A DNA stretch of 64,000 bases from Pontiellaceae bacterium B1224 (GCA_029432815.1 JAROBA010000020.1:40248-104247), one strand, 5' to 3'; positions 41,363 to 50,898 are shown, numbered from the stretch's first letter. Notes: generated by a model from the sequence alone, not told the origin. Numbers and translations are program-made.

Positions 41363-43618
41363 TTAAACCTTTTCGTTGGTCGTTTTTCGCCGCATCAGTA
41401 AGCCGCCACCGAAGAGGAGCAGGCTACCGACTCCGCCCAGAAAGACGACGTCACCCACCATGCGCAGCCAGCGCAGGTTTTGGAGCAGCGGCTGTTGCAG
41501 GAAGTCGGCGCTGCGGGCGTACCACAGCCCGGTATCGACGCTGGCGACCGTCTGTGCAATACCGATGGGAAGCAGGCTGAGGGCAATCATCAGCGCCAGC
41601 CCGCCGTTCATACCCCAGAAGGCGATTTTGAGGAGGCGGTTGTTCCAGGTTCGATCCGGCTGGATGCAACGGATCACCAGCATGATGAGGCCGAGGCTGA
41701 GCAGGCCGTAAACGCCGAAGAGGGCGGCATGCGCATGCACCGGTGTGGTGTTGAGCCCCTGCATGTAGTAGAGTGCGATCGGTGGGTTGATCAGAAAGCC
41801 GAAGACGCCGGCACCGACAAAGTTCCAGAACGCAACGCCCATGAAGAACGTCAGTGGCCATCGATAGCGTTCCATCCACGCGGCGCTTTCGATGTGATTG
41901 TAGGTCTCGCGGGCCTCCAGGCCGATCAGGAGCAGCGGCACCACCTCCAGTGCCGAGAACATGGCACCGATGGCGACGACAGAAAACGGCGTGCCGGAAA
42001 AATAGAGGTGGTGGAAGGTGCCGGGAATGCCGCCAATGAGGAAAATGCAGCTTGAATAAAGTACGGCGCGGCTGGCGCTTCCGGCGCGAATGAGGCCGAG
42101 TTTGCAGAAGATGGTGGCGATCGCGATGGTGGCGAATACTTCGAAGAAGCCTTCCACCCACAGGTGAACTACCCACCAGCGCCAGTATTCCATCACGGAA
42201 ATGTGTGTTTTAGCCCCGTAGAAAAAACCGGAGGCGTAGAACAGGCCGATGGCTGTTGCGGCGAAGATAAAGATGGCAACCATGTGGCGGTTATCATCCT
42301 TTTTCCTGAGAGCTGGCCAAAGACCGCGCAGTACGAGAATCAGCCATAGCAGCAGGCCGACAAACAGCAGGATCTGCCAAAAACGCCCGAGATCGACATA
42401 CTCATAGCCCTGGTGGCCGAACCAGAAGTTGTATTTCAGATCCATCGTCTGCATGACACCAAACCATTCGCCCGCCAGTGAGCCCGCGACGACGAGCAAA
42501 AGGGCACCGAAGAGGACATTCACGCCGAAGCGCTGGAATTTCGGTTCATGTCCGCCGATGATCGGGGCGAGGAAAAGTCCCGCAGTGAGGAAGGCGGTGG
42601 CAATCCAGAACATGGCGGTTTGTATGTGCCAGGTGCGGCTGACGGCATAGGGCAGGTATTTGCTGATCGGGAAACCGAAGAAGTCCTGCCCTTCCACCGT
42701 GTAGTGGGCGGTAAGCGCGCCGAGTATCACCTGCAACCCGAACAGCAGGAAGACCACCAGGCAATATTTCCAGAGTGCTTTCATTGAAGGCGTGGCTACG
42801 AATCCCTTCAGCGGATCAACGTCTGGTGGTGGCGGCAGTTCTTCGTGTTCGTGTTTGCGGCGGAAGGCTTCGTACCAGACCAGCCCACCGACGGCGGCGA
42901 GCAGGGAGATGACGCTGATCATCGACCACATGAAGTTGGCACCGGTCGGACGGTTTCCCACCAGCTCTTCATGCGGCCAGTTGTTCGTGTAGCTGATGGG
43001 CAGCCCCGGGCGTTCGGCGGCGCAGGCCCAGCTGGTCCAGAAAAAGAACCCGGCAAGCTGCTTGCGGCGCGCGGGATCCTTCACGGCGTTTTCGTGCATG
43101 GCGTAGGCTTCGCGCAGATCGTGGAGTTCCGGCTCGCCACTGAAGAGCGATTCATAGTGCGCGGCAACGACGCGCATCGCGGCGGAGCGGTCGTCCGAAA
43201 TTGTCAGAGTTCCGGCCTTGGCATCGTAGCCGTTGTGGCGCATCTCCGCCTTCAGCCGGGCTTCCAGCATGGCCCGCTGGCCGACATCGGCTTTGTCGTA
43301 GGGAACCCCGTAGTCGCGTTGGCTCCAAATATTCAGCAACGCCACGCTTTCGCGGTGCAGCCAGTCGGCCGACCAGTCCGGAGCCTGATACGCGCCGTGC
43401 CCCCAGACGGACCCCATCTGCTGGCCACCGGTTGATTGCCAGACCAGCTGACCCTGCTGGAGATCATCCAGCGTGAAAAGGGACTCGCCGGATGCACTGA
43501 CGATCCGCTCCGGCAGCGGCGGCGCTTGCCGGTAGATATCGATCCCGAAGTAGCCCAAAATCGAAAAGGCCACGGTGAGGCACAACGTTAGTGCGATCCA
43601 ATGTTTCTTTGTGCTCAT
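41363..43618 (-). CDS. norB: Quinol-dependent nitric oxide reductase (qNor)
   Basis: 751 residues. The N-terminal extension, a fused NorC-like periplasmic domain with no heme c motif, marks the quinol-type enzyme (QQGQLVWQSTGGQQMGSVWG). The heme-copper-oxidase-type core has the metal-ligand motifs SRTWHIQTAMFW, VVHLWVEGFFEVFATI, GTFHHLYFSG and PVHAHAALFG. It reduces 2 NO to N2O with quinol electrons, a detoxification or denitrification step. Two NsrR-like sites precede it, and nsrR follows. Confidence 0.95.
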   Translation of the reverse strand: MSTKKHWIALTLCLTVAFSILGYFGIDIYRQAPPLPERIVSASGESLFTLDDLQQGQLVWQSTGGQQMGSVWGHGAYQAPDWSADWLHRESVALLNIWSQRDYGVPYDKADVGQRAMLEARLKAEMRHNGYDAKAGTLTISDDRSAAMRVVAAHYESLFSGEPELHDLREAYAMHENAVKDPARRKQLAGFFFWTSWACAAERPGLPISYTNNWPHEELVGNRPTGANFMWSMISVISLLAAVGGLVWYEAFRRKHEHEELPPPPDVDPLKGFVATPSMKALWKYCLVVFLLFGLQVILGALTAHYTVEGQDFFGFPISKYLPYAVSRTWHIQTAMFWIATAFLTAGLFLAPIIGGHEPKFQRFGVNVLFGALLLVVAGSLAGEWFGVMQTMDLKYNFWFGHQGYEYVDLGRFWQILLFVGLLLWLILVLRGLWPALRKKDDNRHMVAIFIFAATAIGLFYASGFFYGAKTHISVMEYWRWWVVHLWVEGFFEVFATIAIATIFCKLGLIRAGSASRAVLYSSCIFLIGGIPGTFHHLYFSGTPFSVVAIGAMFSALEVVPLLLIGLEARETYNHIESAAWMERYRWPLTFFMGVAFWNFVGAGVFGFLINPPIALYYMQGLNTTPVHAHAALFGVYGLLSLGLIMLVIRCIQPDRTWNNRLLKIAFWGMNGGLALMIALSLLPIGIAQTVASVDTGLWYARSADFLQQPLLQNLRWLRMVGDVVFLGGVGSLLLFGGGLLMRRKTTNEKV

Positions 43619-43635
43619 ATTTTCTCTTTCCTTTG

Positions 43636-43662
43636 TAAAGATTCATATGATGAGAATATTTA
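43636..43662 (-). promoter_or_regulatory. NsrR-like operator 1 upstream of norB
   Basis: 27 bases with half-sites AAAGATTCAT and GAGAATATTTA separated by TATGAT-like centre bases; the pattern is AAANATTCA-N7-TGANAAT. It begins 18 bases before the norB start codon. A second copy lies 46 bases further upstream. Confidence 0.55.
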
Positions 43663-43681
43663 AAAACGTGGCGCTGTAAAG

Positions 43682-43708
43682 TAAATATTCAAAATGTATG
43701 AATGTTAA
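43682..43708 (-). promoter_or_regulatory. NsrR-like operator 2 upstream of norB
   Basis: 27 bases with half-sites TAAATATTCA and TGAATGTTAA. It shares with site 1 the frame AAANATTCA ... AAT.TT at the same internal spacing. Tandem sites suggest cooperative repression of norB by NsrR. The following 170 bases, to the RND gene end at 43,880, hold no recognised element. Confidence 0.55.
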
Positions 43709-43879
43709 GCCGTGACCTACCATAGTTTCGACGTTTCCCCCCTTTGTTTAGGCGTGGTCGGTCGCAATTTCTAAGGATTCCGTCCCGCACTACTTGATCG
43801 CAATGGTTAGATTCCACGCACTGCCTTCACCGGTAAAAAAGGTCCATGCTTTTCGAAGTAGTTTTTCTACAATACATAC

Positions 43880-46800
43880 TTATTCTTCATCTTCCTGGGA
43901 TGGGCGGGCTTCGATCCAGCCGAGGTCGCCGAGAATCATGTAGAAGCAGGGCAGGATCAGCAGGATCAACACGGTCGATGACAGCAGGCCGAACGCGGTG
44001 CTGATAACCAGCGGTTTGAGAATCTGCGCTTGCAAGCTGCGTTCAAACAGGATGGGCAGCAGGCCGGCAATGGTGGTGGTGGAGGTAAGCAAGATGGCGC
44101 GGAATCTCGAGCGACTGGCGCTGGCAGCGGCCTCCATCAGGGAGGTGGAGCGGCCGCGCGCATCCTTCAGGAAGATGACCAGCAGGATCGAGTTGTTCAC
44201 CACCACGCCGGCCAGCGCGATGAATCCGAGCAGGCTGGGCATGCTGATCGGCTCGCCCATCAGCACGTGCCCCCAAATAACGCCGATGAGCGAGAAGGGG
44301 ATTCCGATCATCACAATCAGCGGTTCGGTATAGGTGCGGAACTGGAAACTGAGCAGCACAAAGATGCCCAGCGAACCGAACACCAGCGCGCCCAGCATGG
44401 ACTTGCGGGCCTGACTGGTCTCGTCAAGTTCCCCGGCGATGGTGGGCTGGATCCCCGGATAGGCTTCGTGGAAACCCGGCAAGTAACTGCGCTGGAATGC
44501 GTCCATGAGCTCCACGGTGTTGACCACGCGCGTATCGACATCGCCGTAGACCGTGACGGCTCGCATGCGGTTGAAACGCGCGACGCGCGCCCACCCGCGC
44601 TCCGTCTCCCAGGTCGCCACGCTGCGCAGCGGGGTTTGCTGGCCGTCGGGCAGGCGCAGCATGAAATCGTCAAGCTCGCCCAGCGTTTTACGGTCGGTAC
44701 CGGCCAGGCGCACATCGACCTCGTAGGCTTCGGAACCCACCTGTAGCTCGTCGGCGATCAGCCCCTGGAAGGCACCGCGCAACTGTTGCGCAACTTCCTC
44801 GGTGGTCAGGCCGATGCCATAGGCGTCGTCGCGGATGCGCACGCGGATTTCGGGTTTGCCGGGGCGCAGGTCGTCGGACAGGTTGATGACGCCCTCGTAG
44901 CGCGCAAACCAGGTTTTCATGTCTTCGGCGGCGGCCTTGAGCGTCTCCAGATCGCGCCCGCGCAACCGGACCTCGATGGGGCGGCCGCCGGGGCCGAAGC
45001 TCGGCTCGCCCAGCGTGAGGGCGATGGTGTCCGGCAGCAATCCGATCTGCGTCCGCCATTCCGCCAAATAGGCCTCGATGGTACCGGACCGCTCTTCGGC
45101 GCTGAGCAGGTCGACCGTAATCGTGGCGACGTGCGGGCCGTTTTCAAAGGCCTCGCTGTTTTGCCCATACTGCACGAACGAATTCTGGATCAGGTTTCTT
45201 TCCCCGGGCTGTTGCGGGGTGAAAACGCGGTCGGTGGCTTCGAGTGCGTTTAGGATTTGGCGGATGGCGGCCTCGGTCCGCGGGAGCGGGGTTCCCTGCG
45301 GCATCAGTAGCCGCGCCACCACTACATCGCCTTCGAGGTCGGGGAATCCCTGTACCTTGATGCGGCCGGATGCCAGCATTCCGATGGAGAAGATGAACAG
45401 CGCCAAAATGACGCCGAACACGAGATAACGGTGGCGCAGGAAGACCTCGACGAGCTTGCCGACCAGGTTGTCACGTAACCAATCGATGAAGGTGGAAAAG
45501 CGTTGGCGGCCGCGGCTGGTGACATTGGGATCGAAGTGCTTCATGGCGTGGTTGAGGTGCGCAGGCAAAATGGCGAAGGCTTCGACCAGACTGATGGAGA
45601 GTGCCAGCAGCAGCATCATCGGAACCACGCGCAGCACCCGGCCGATCTGCCCGCTGATGAAGGCCAGTGGGCCGAGCACGCAGATGGTGGTCAGGAACGA
45701 CGAAAATACGCCTGCAGCGACTTCGCGCGTGCCGTCCACAGCGGCGGCCAACGGGCTTTTCCCCCGTTGCCGATGCGCCGCAATGTTTTCGGCAATCACG
45801 ATGGCGTCGTCCATCAACAGCCCCAGCGCCAGCAGCAGGCCAACCATCGTGTACATGTTGAGGCTGAGCCCGAGGCGAGGCGCCAGAAGGAACGCGCCGA
45901 GAAACGAAACCGGCAAGCCCATGGCCACCCAGAACGAAATGCGCAGGTGGAAGAAGGCCCACATGACCAGGAACACCAGCACCATGCCCTGAATACCGTT
46001 GGTAACCAGCATGTTCAGCCGGTCGGCCAGAATGAGCGACGTGTCCTGCGTGACCGTCAGCTCCATTTGCGGGCGGCGCAGGCGTTCCTGTTCGAGGAAC
46101 GCCTTGGCGCGGGCGGCCACGCGGATGGTGTCCTCGGATTTGGTTTTAAAGATGTTGAGTAGCGCGGCGCGGCGGCCATCCACCTCAATCTTGTCTTCGG
46201 CGAACTCGAACCGGTCCTCGATGGTTGCGATGTCGCCCAGGCGGATCACCGCGCCCTCGGCACCCGCCCAGACCACCAGGTTTTCCAGTTCGGTGGGGGT
46301 TCTGCGCCGGGCGTCGAAACGCAATAGCAGATCCTGTTCCGGGGTTTCGACGATGCCGAGCGGGGTGTCCCGGCTTTGCGCGGCGATGGCGTTGGCCACC
46401 AAAGGCACGTTCAGTCCGGTGGCTTCGAGCGCGGGCTTCGAAAGGGTTACGCGAAGCTGGCGGTCCGAAAAGCCGTTGATCTCGATCAGCGAAAGCCCCG
46501 CTTCCTGCATCCGGTCCTTGAGGTCTTCGCTGTAGGTCTTGAGCGCCGTGGCGTCCGCCGCCCCCGAAACCAGAACCCCCAGCACGAGCTCGGTGCGGCC
46601 CAGCTCCTTGACGATGGAAAGCTCCACATCGTCCGGAAAGTCGTCAATGGCGGCCACGCCGCGTTCGATGTCGTTGAAAAAGGTTTGGAAGTCGCCGCCT
46701 TCGGTCATTTCGATGACCGTGATCGAGAGCCCCTCGCGGGAGTCGGAGCGGAGTTCCTCCACAAAGTTGACGTCGTCCACGGCATCTTCGATGCGTTGCG

Positions 46801-46984
46801 TGACGGCCTCTTCCACCTCTTCGGCGGTGGCGCCGGGGTAGCGGGTGCGCACTTCCACCTCGCTCGACGCATAGTCGGGGATCGATTCGCGCAGGATGGT
46901 GGGGAGGGTCATGCCCCCCAGCACCAGGAACAGCACCATCAGCAGGTTTGCGGCGGTGGGGTGGCCGGCCAGGAAGCGGATCAT
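43880..46984 (-). CDS. RND efflux transporter (HAE-1/AcrB-like)
   Basis: 1034 residues: an N-terminal helix, two large periplasmic loops (about 40-330 and 560-860) and twelve helices. TM4 carries GLLMDDAIVIAENIAAHR with the Asp-Asp pair used for proton coupling. The other pump, at 2,230, has only one Asp there. It has no fused channel and no outer-membrane factor gene nearby. It overlaps the adaptor gene by four bases. The substrate is probably lipophilic or drug-like; unknown. Confidence 0.93.
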   Translation of the reverse strand: MIRFLAGHPTAANLLMVLFLVLGGMTLPTILRESIPDYASSEVEVRTRYPGATAEEVEEAVTQRIEDAVDDVNFVEELRSDSREGLSITVIEMTEGGDFQTFFNDIERGVAAIDDFPDDVELSIVKELGRTELVLGVLVSGAADATALKTYSEDLKDRMQEAGLSLIEINGFSDRQLRVTLSKPALEATGLNVPLVANAIAAQSRDTPLGIVETPEQDLLLRFDARRRTPTELENLVVWAGAEGAVIRLGDIATIEDRFEFAEDKIEVDGRRAALLNIFKTKSEDTIRVAARAKAFLEQERLRRPQMELTVTQDTSLILADRLNMLVTNGIQGMVLVFLVMWAFFHLRISFWVAMGLPVSFLGAFLLAPRLGLSLNMYTMVGLLLALGLLMDDAIVIAENIAAHRQRGKSPLAAAVDGTREVAAGVFSSFLTTICVLGPLAFISGQIGRVLRVVPMMLLLALSISLVEAFAILPAHLNHAMKHFDPNVTSRGRQRFSTFIDWLRDNLVGKLVEVFLRHRYLVFGVILALFIFSIGMLASGRIKVQGFPDLEGDVVVARLLMPQGTPLPRTEAAIRQILNALEATDRVFTPQQPGERNLIQNSFVQYGQNSEAFENGPHVATITVDLLSAEERSGTIEAYLAEWRTQIGLLPDTIALTLGEPSFGPGGRPIEVRLRGRDLETLKAAAEDMKTWFARYEGVINLSDDLRPGKPEIRVRIRDDAYGIGLTTEEVAQQLRGAFQGLIADELQVGSEAYEVDVRLAGTDRKTLGELDDFMLRLPDGQQTPLRSVATWETERGWARVARFNRMRAVTVYGDVDTRVVNTVELMDAFQRSYLPGFHEAYPGIQPTIAGELDETSQARKSMLGALVFGSLGIFVLLSFQFRTYTEPLIVMIGIPFSLIGVIWGHVLMGEPISMPSLLGFIALAGVVVNNSILLVIFLKDARGRSTSLMEAAASASRSRFRAILLTSTTTIAGLLPILFERSLQAQILKPLVISTAFGLLSSTVLILLILPCFYMILGDLGWIEARPSQEDEE

Positions 46985-48366
46985 TTCGAGCCTCCGTTGC
47001 CTTCGGCTTGTTCAACCAGCGTGCGCTGCAGGGCGTGGTCGGGCAGCGCCTCGATCTTCATGCCTTCGATCGCCGCGGCTGGCGCCGAGACCACCAGCGT
47101 TTCGCCGCCGGCCAGCCCGCTTGCGACGATGGCGAGACCTTCTTGGTAGAAGACGATTTCGATAGTCTTTTTTTGCAGGCGGCTATCGGAGTCGAGCACA
47201 TAGACGTGGTCCCCATGCACGGCGCTGCGCGGCAGCACGACGGTGTCCGGGCGTGCGGGCGCCCGCAGTTCCATTTCGCAATACATCCCGCGCACCAACG
47301 CCGGGCGGATGCCGGGCACCACTTTTCCATACGGCTCGTCGACGACGGCCACCACGTTGATGGCCCGCGTGCGCGGATCGACGCCTTCGCGGATACGGTC
47401 GAACCGGGCCGGCCAAACGGCTTCCCATTCCCCGCTCCGAACCCGGATGGCAACCTCCAAATCGAACAGCCCGCGCAACGCCTCCATCGTGAGCCCCGAT
47501 TCCAGCGCGGTGCGTTTGCCGGCATCCAGCAACGTGCGCAGCTGCTCCGGCCGGAGCTTGGCCTCGACCTCGACCGCCGCTGTGCCGTGGGCTTCGAACA
47601 GCGCCTGCCCGGCGCCCACGAACTGGCCCTGCTCAATATGGATATCCGCCAGCCGACAATCGAACGGCGCCACGATGGCGGTTCGGACCAGGTCGAGTTG
47701 GGCCTGTTCGAGGTTTGCGGCGTGGGAGGCGAGCACCGCCTCCAGCGTCTTGCGCCGGGTCGGAAGCAGGTCGAGTGCGTTTTCCAGGGTTTGGATGGCT
47801 TGCTGCTGTTGCAATACGTTGCGGGTTTCCCGATCCACTTCGTCCGGTGCCACGGCACGCTGATCCAGCAGGGAACGCCTGCGCTCCAGCGAGGCTTCCG
47901 CGAGCACGAGCGATTTTTTTTCGATCTCCAGCGAACGCTGAAGGTGCTGTTTTTCGGCACTCAGTTCGTTGAGGCGGGCGCGGGTTTCCGCCATTGCGGC
48001 CTGCAGGCGCGCCACCGCCAATTCGTAGTCCGCCGGATCGATCCGCGCCAGCTCCGTGCCCTGCTGAACCAACATACCGGGGTCGAGCTGCGGGGCGGTC
48101 GAAACGATCCGGCCCTTGACTTGCGCGACGGCGCGCCAAATGCGCGCGGGTTCCGCCAATCCGTTACCCCGCACGCGCGGCACGAGGTTGACCACCGGCA
48201 CCTCAATCACCCGTAGCGGGACACCGATTTCATCCTCGGCCTTCAGCACCGGCCCGGAACGGGTGCGCACCAATATCGCAACGATTAACACCGCAACCAC
48301 GACAGGCAGCAGCGATAGCAACCGTTTTACCCGCGTGCCTAACTTTAACTTCCGAGGTTTTTTCAT
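46981..48366 (-). CDS. RND periplasmic adaptor with long coiled coil
   Basis: 461 residues. Basic cytoplasmic start and signal-anchor (about 15-35), lipoyl half (GRIVSTAPQLDPGMLVQQGTEL), an unusually long alpha-hairpin (about 105-215, rich in Glu, Arg and Leu), second lipoyl half (VAPFDCRLADIHIEQGQFV) and beta-barrel. Partner of the RND pump it overlaps. The operator at 48,387 lies 21 bases before its start. Confidence 0.9.
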   Translation of the reverse strand: MKKPRKLKLGTRVKRLLSLLPVVVAVLIVAILVRTRSGPVLKAEDEIGVPLRVIEVPVVNLVPRVRGNGLAEPARIWRAVAQVKGRIVSTAPQLDPGMLVQQGTELARIDPADYELAVARLQAAMAETRARLNELSAEKQHLQRSLEIEKKSLVLAEASLERRRSLLDQRAVAPDEVDRETRNVLQQQQAIQTLENALDLLPTRRKTLEAVLASHAANLEQAQLDLVRTAIVAPFDCRLADIHIEQGQFVGAGQALFEAHGTAAVEVEAKLRPEQLRTLLDAGKRTALESGLTMEALRGLFDLEVAIRVRSGEWEAVWPARFDRIREGVDPRTRAINVVAVVDEPYGKVVPGIRPALVRGMYCEMELRAPARPDTVVLPRSAVHGDHVYVLDSDSRLQKKTIEIVFYQEGLAIVASGLAGGETLVVSAPAAAIEGMKIEALPDHALQRTLVEQAEGNGGSK

Positions 48367-48386
48367 AATTACTTCATCCTAATCGT

Positions 48387-48404
48387 TGTGAATAAATATT
48401 CACA
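48387..48404. promoter_or_regulatory. TetR operator upstream of the adaptor gene
   Basis: TGTGAATA-AA-TATTCACA: inverted repeat with 8-bp arms. It closely matches the site in front of tetR at 49,099, giving a shared consensus TGTGAAnAAAnATTCACA. Confidence 0.75.
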
Positions 48405-48478
48405 TGAGTGACAAAAATCGGTAGCCCAAGTTTTCCATCCTGTTGGCCGGATCGTGTTCATGGCGTCTCCTTTGTTTG

Positions 48479-49087
48479 CTATGGGGAGGAATCCATTTCA
48501 ATGGCACGGCGGAACACCGGCCAGGCGGCTTCCGCCTGCTTTGCGACGTCGTACCCGCCGACACTGAGGTGCCAGAGGATGGTTGAAGGCTGGATGAGCC
48601 CCATGAACATGATGGCGACGGTTTTCGGATCGAGTTCGTCGCGGATGGCTCCTTCGTTCTGCCCCTGGACGACCACTGCCGCGATTTCGGCAAGATAGGA
48701 TTCGATGATGCCCAGCAGCTTGACCCGACGGCGCGGGCTGCCCTTGTATACTTCAGCTGAAAACACAACCACGGGGATCGACTTGTTCTGCTGTATCAGT
48801 TCGATGTGTTTCATTAGCAGGAAGTGGAGCCGTTCCAAAGCTGTTCCCTCCAGGTAGGCGATGGTGCGGACGTTGCCGCCAAGCCCACGCTGGAGGTAGT
48901 CCAGGATCGCGTCGACCACGTCGTCCTTGTTACGGTAGTGCCGGTAGATGGCGGACGGCACAATGCCGACCTTGCGGGCGATCGCCGCCATGCTCAGCCC
49001 TTTCATGCCCCGCGTACCGACCAGCTCCAGCGCGGCCCGCGCAATTTCATCCTGTCGAACTTCCGTCGTTTGCTTTTTTGCTGCCAT
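48479..49087 (-). CDS. TetR-family repressor of the RND efflux operon
   Basis: 202 residues. N-terminal helix-turn-helix (MAAIARKVGIVPSAIYRHYRNKDDVVDAIL) and a helical ligand-binding domain. It precedes the adaptor and pump genes in the same direction with 112 bases between. Matching operators lie 12 bases before its own start and before the adaptor gene, supporting autoregulation and control of the pump. The inducer is unknown. Confidence 0.9.
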   Translation of the reverse strand: MAAKKQTTEVRQDEIARAALELVGTRGMKGLSMAAIARKVGIVPSAIYRHYRNKDDVVDAILDYLQRGLGGNVRTIAYLEGTALERLHFLLMKHIELIQQNKSIPVVVFSAEVYKGSPRRRVKLLGIIESYLAEIAAVVVQGQNEGAIRDELDPKTVAIMFMGLIQPSTILWHLSVGGYDVAKQAEAAWPVFRRAIEMDSSP

Positions 49088-49098
49088 ACACTTGCTCC

Positions 49099-49118
49099 AT
49101 GTGAAGAAACATTCACAT
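49099..49118. promoter_or_regulatory. TetR operator upstream of tetR
   Basis: ATGTGAAGAAACATTCACAT, a near-perfect inverted repeat with ATGTGAA/TTCACAT arms. Same motif as at 48,387. Confidence 0.75.
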
Positions 49119-49157
49119 AGTTTCAGAATTCCTTAAGTTGTCAATCGGATTCTAACG

Positions 49158-49766
49158 TTACCTTTTCGTTCCTGATGACAGGTTCGGGGCGAGTATGGTT
49201 CGAAGCGATTTCCAGAGTTGAGCGCCTTCTTTTTCCAGATCGAAGGCATAGTTGCCGAGCCGCCAGCGGGTGACGAGAAGCCGGGAGGAGCCCATCATCA
49301 TCTGCGCCAGATCCCGGGGAGGGATATCGGTACGGCATTCCCGCCGGCCCTCTTCGGATTTCAATAGGGATAGGATCCTGTCTTCAACGGTATTGATGAT
49401 GCGGTTCATCTGTTCGGACAGGGTGGATTCCTGCCGGAAGATTTCCTCCGTAAAAACCACGGCCGCCATGGCGGGTGTCCGGCTGAAGTTGTGGAAGATG
49501 CGGGCATACACATTCTGTATCTGGTCGAGGGGCGATTCATATTGCGCGGCCATCCGCTCGAACAGGCGCGGCATATTTTTTTCCTGCCGGTTGAGGATGG
49601 CCGTCAGGATATCCATCTTGTTTTTAAAGTGGCGGTAGAGGGCCGGCTCGCTAACGCCCACGGCTTTGGCCAGATTTTTGGTGGTCAGGGCCGGAAGCCC
49701 TCCGCTGGAGAGCAGCTCAATGGCTTCGTCGACAATCTGTTCACCTCGTGGACTCAGTGTCTTCAT
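49158..49766 (-). CDS. TetR-family regulator co-transcribed with a hydroxyacid dehydrogenase
   Basis: 202 residues with a typical TetR helix-turn-helix (TTKNLAKAVGVSEPALYRHFKNKMDILTAIL). Its start overlaps the dehydrogenase stop by four bases, so the pair is translationally coupled. A likely target is the inverted repeat at 50,883 in front of the dehydrogenase. Distinct from the efflux TetR just downstream. Confidence 0.88.
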   Translation of the reverse strand: MKTLSPRGEQIVDEAIELLSSGGLPALTTKNLAKAVGVSEPALYRHFKNKMDILTAILNRQEKNMPRLFERMAAQYESPLDQIQNVYARIFHNFSRTPAMAAVVFTEEIFRQESTLSEQMNRIINTVEDRILSLLKSEEGRRECRTDIPPRDLAQMMMGSSRLLVTRWRLGNYAFDLEKEGAQLWKSLRTILAPNLSSGTKR

Positions 49767-50851
49767 GCGGTTGCCTTTTCGGTGCGGTCGGCGCCGGCAT
49801 GGAAACAGGGCTCGCCGGCGGATTTATCTTTCGGGCAGGGTGATGTGCACTGGTAGCAGATCTCGTTGGCCAGTTTGTTGCCTTCAAAATATTCCTTCAG
49901 GTTATTGAGGGTGGTATCCGCAATGTTTTTCAGCGCATCATTGGTGAGGAAGGCCTGGTGGGAGGTGATGAGAACGTTCGGGAACGTCAGCAGGCGGGCG
50001 AGTACATCGTCAGCAATCATTTCTTCGGAGCGGTCTTCAAAGAAATAGTCGCTCTCTTCTTCATACACATCCAGCCCGGCCGCCCCGATTTTGCCGGACT
50101 TGAGGCCGTTGATCAGGGCCTTGGTATCGATCAGTCCGCCGCGCCCGGTATTGATGAGCATCACGCCGTCTTTCAGATGCTGGATCGTGGCTTCGTTGAT
50201 CATGTATTTGGTTTCTGGCGTGAGCGGGCAGTGGAGAGAAATGATATCCGACTGTTTATAGAGCTCCGGCAGATCGACATAGGTGATGCCTGTTTCTGCG
50301 GCATAGGCTTCGTTCGGGAAGGGATCATAGGCGAGCACCTTCATGCCGAAGCCTTTGAGAATGCTGATCAGGCTACGGCCGATGATGCCGGTGCCGATGA
50401 CGCCGGCGGTTTTCCCGTGCATATCGAATCCGACCAGTCCGTGAATGGCAAAGTTGCCCTCCCGGACCCGGTTGTAGGCTTTATGCGTTTTGCGATTCAA
50501 CGTGAGAATTAACGCCGTGGCATGTTCAGCAACCGCATACGGGGAATAGGCCGGAACCCGGACCGCGTGGATTTTTCCAAAGGCCGCTTTAAAGTCCACG
50601 TTATTATAGCCGGCGCAGCGCAACGCGATAATGCTGATGCCGTGCGCCGACAGGTGTTCGATAACCGCCTGGTCCATCGTGTCGTTAACGAAGGCGCAAA
50701 CGGCATCGAAACCGGCAGCCAGCTCGACCGTGGTCGAATTCAGTTTGGTGTCAAAATAAGTAATCTCATACCCGAAATCCTTATTGGCAAGATCGAAGGA
50801 TCTGCGGTCGTACGGCTTGGCATCAAAAAAAGCAATTGTCCTGTTTTTCAT
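49763..50851 (-). CDS. D-lactate dehydrogenase-like 2-hydroxyacid dehydrogenase with Cys-rich tail
   Basis: 362 residues. NAD-binding motif GVIGTGIIGRSLISIL, catalytic Arg in INTGRGGLIDT, Glu in the LDVYEEESDYFF region and His in LITSHQAFLT. The VYEEE ... FFEDRS signature is characteristic of fermentative D-lactate dehydrogenase (LdhA). A 30-residue extension ends ICYQCTSPCPKDKSAGEPCFHAG, with four Cys in ferredoxin- or zinc-like spacing, absent from ordinary LdhA. It could bind a metal or cluster. It forms an operon with the following tetR. Confidence 0.88.
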   Translation of the reverse strand: MKNRTIAFFDAKPYDRRSFDLANKDFGYEITYFDTKLNSTTVELAAGFDAVCAFVNDTMDQAVIEHLSAHGISIIALRCAGYNNVDFKAAFGKIHAVRVPAYSPYAVAEHATALILTLNRKTHKAYNRVREGNFAIHGLVGFDMHGKTAGVIGTGIIGRSLISILKGFGMKVLAYDPFPNEAYAAETGITYVDLPELYKQSDIISLHCPLTPETKYMINEATIQHLKDGVMLINTGRGGLIDTKALINGLKSGKIGAAGLDVYEEESDYFFEDRSEEMIADDVLARLLTFPNVLITSHQAFLTNDALKNIADTTLNNLKEYFEGNKLANEICYQCTSPCPKDKSAGEPCFHAGADRTEKATA

Positions 50852-50882
50852 TTGTTTCCTTCCTTAAGTTTTTGCTGATGGA

Positions 50883-50898
50883 GTTAGTGATTACTAAC
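50883..50898. promoter_or_regulatory. TetR-type operator upstream of the dehydrogenase-tetR operon
   Basis: GTTAGT-GATT-ACTAAC, flanked by further symmetric bases (GATG ... CATC). It lies 31 bases before the dehydrogenase start codon and differs from the efflux TetR operators. Confidence 0.65.

Noticed and set aside
44030..44746. Plus-strand frame of 238 codons opposite the RND gene
   Set aside because: A shadow of the conserved RND coding frame; Gly/His/Gln-rich without motifs.
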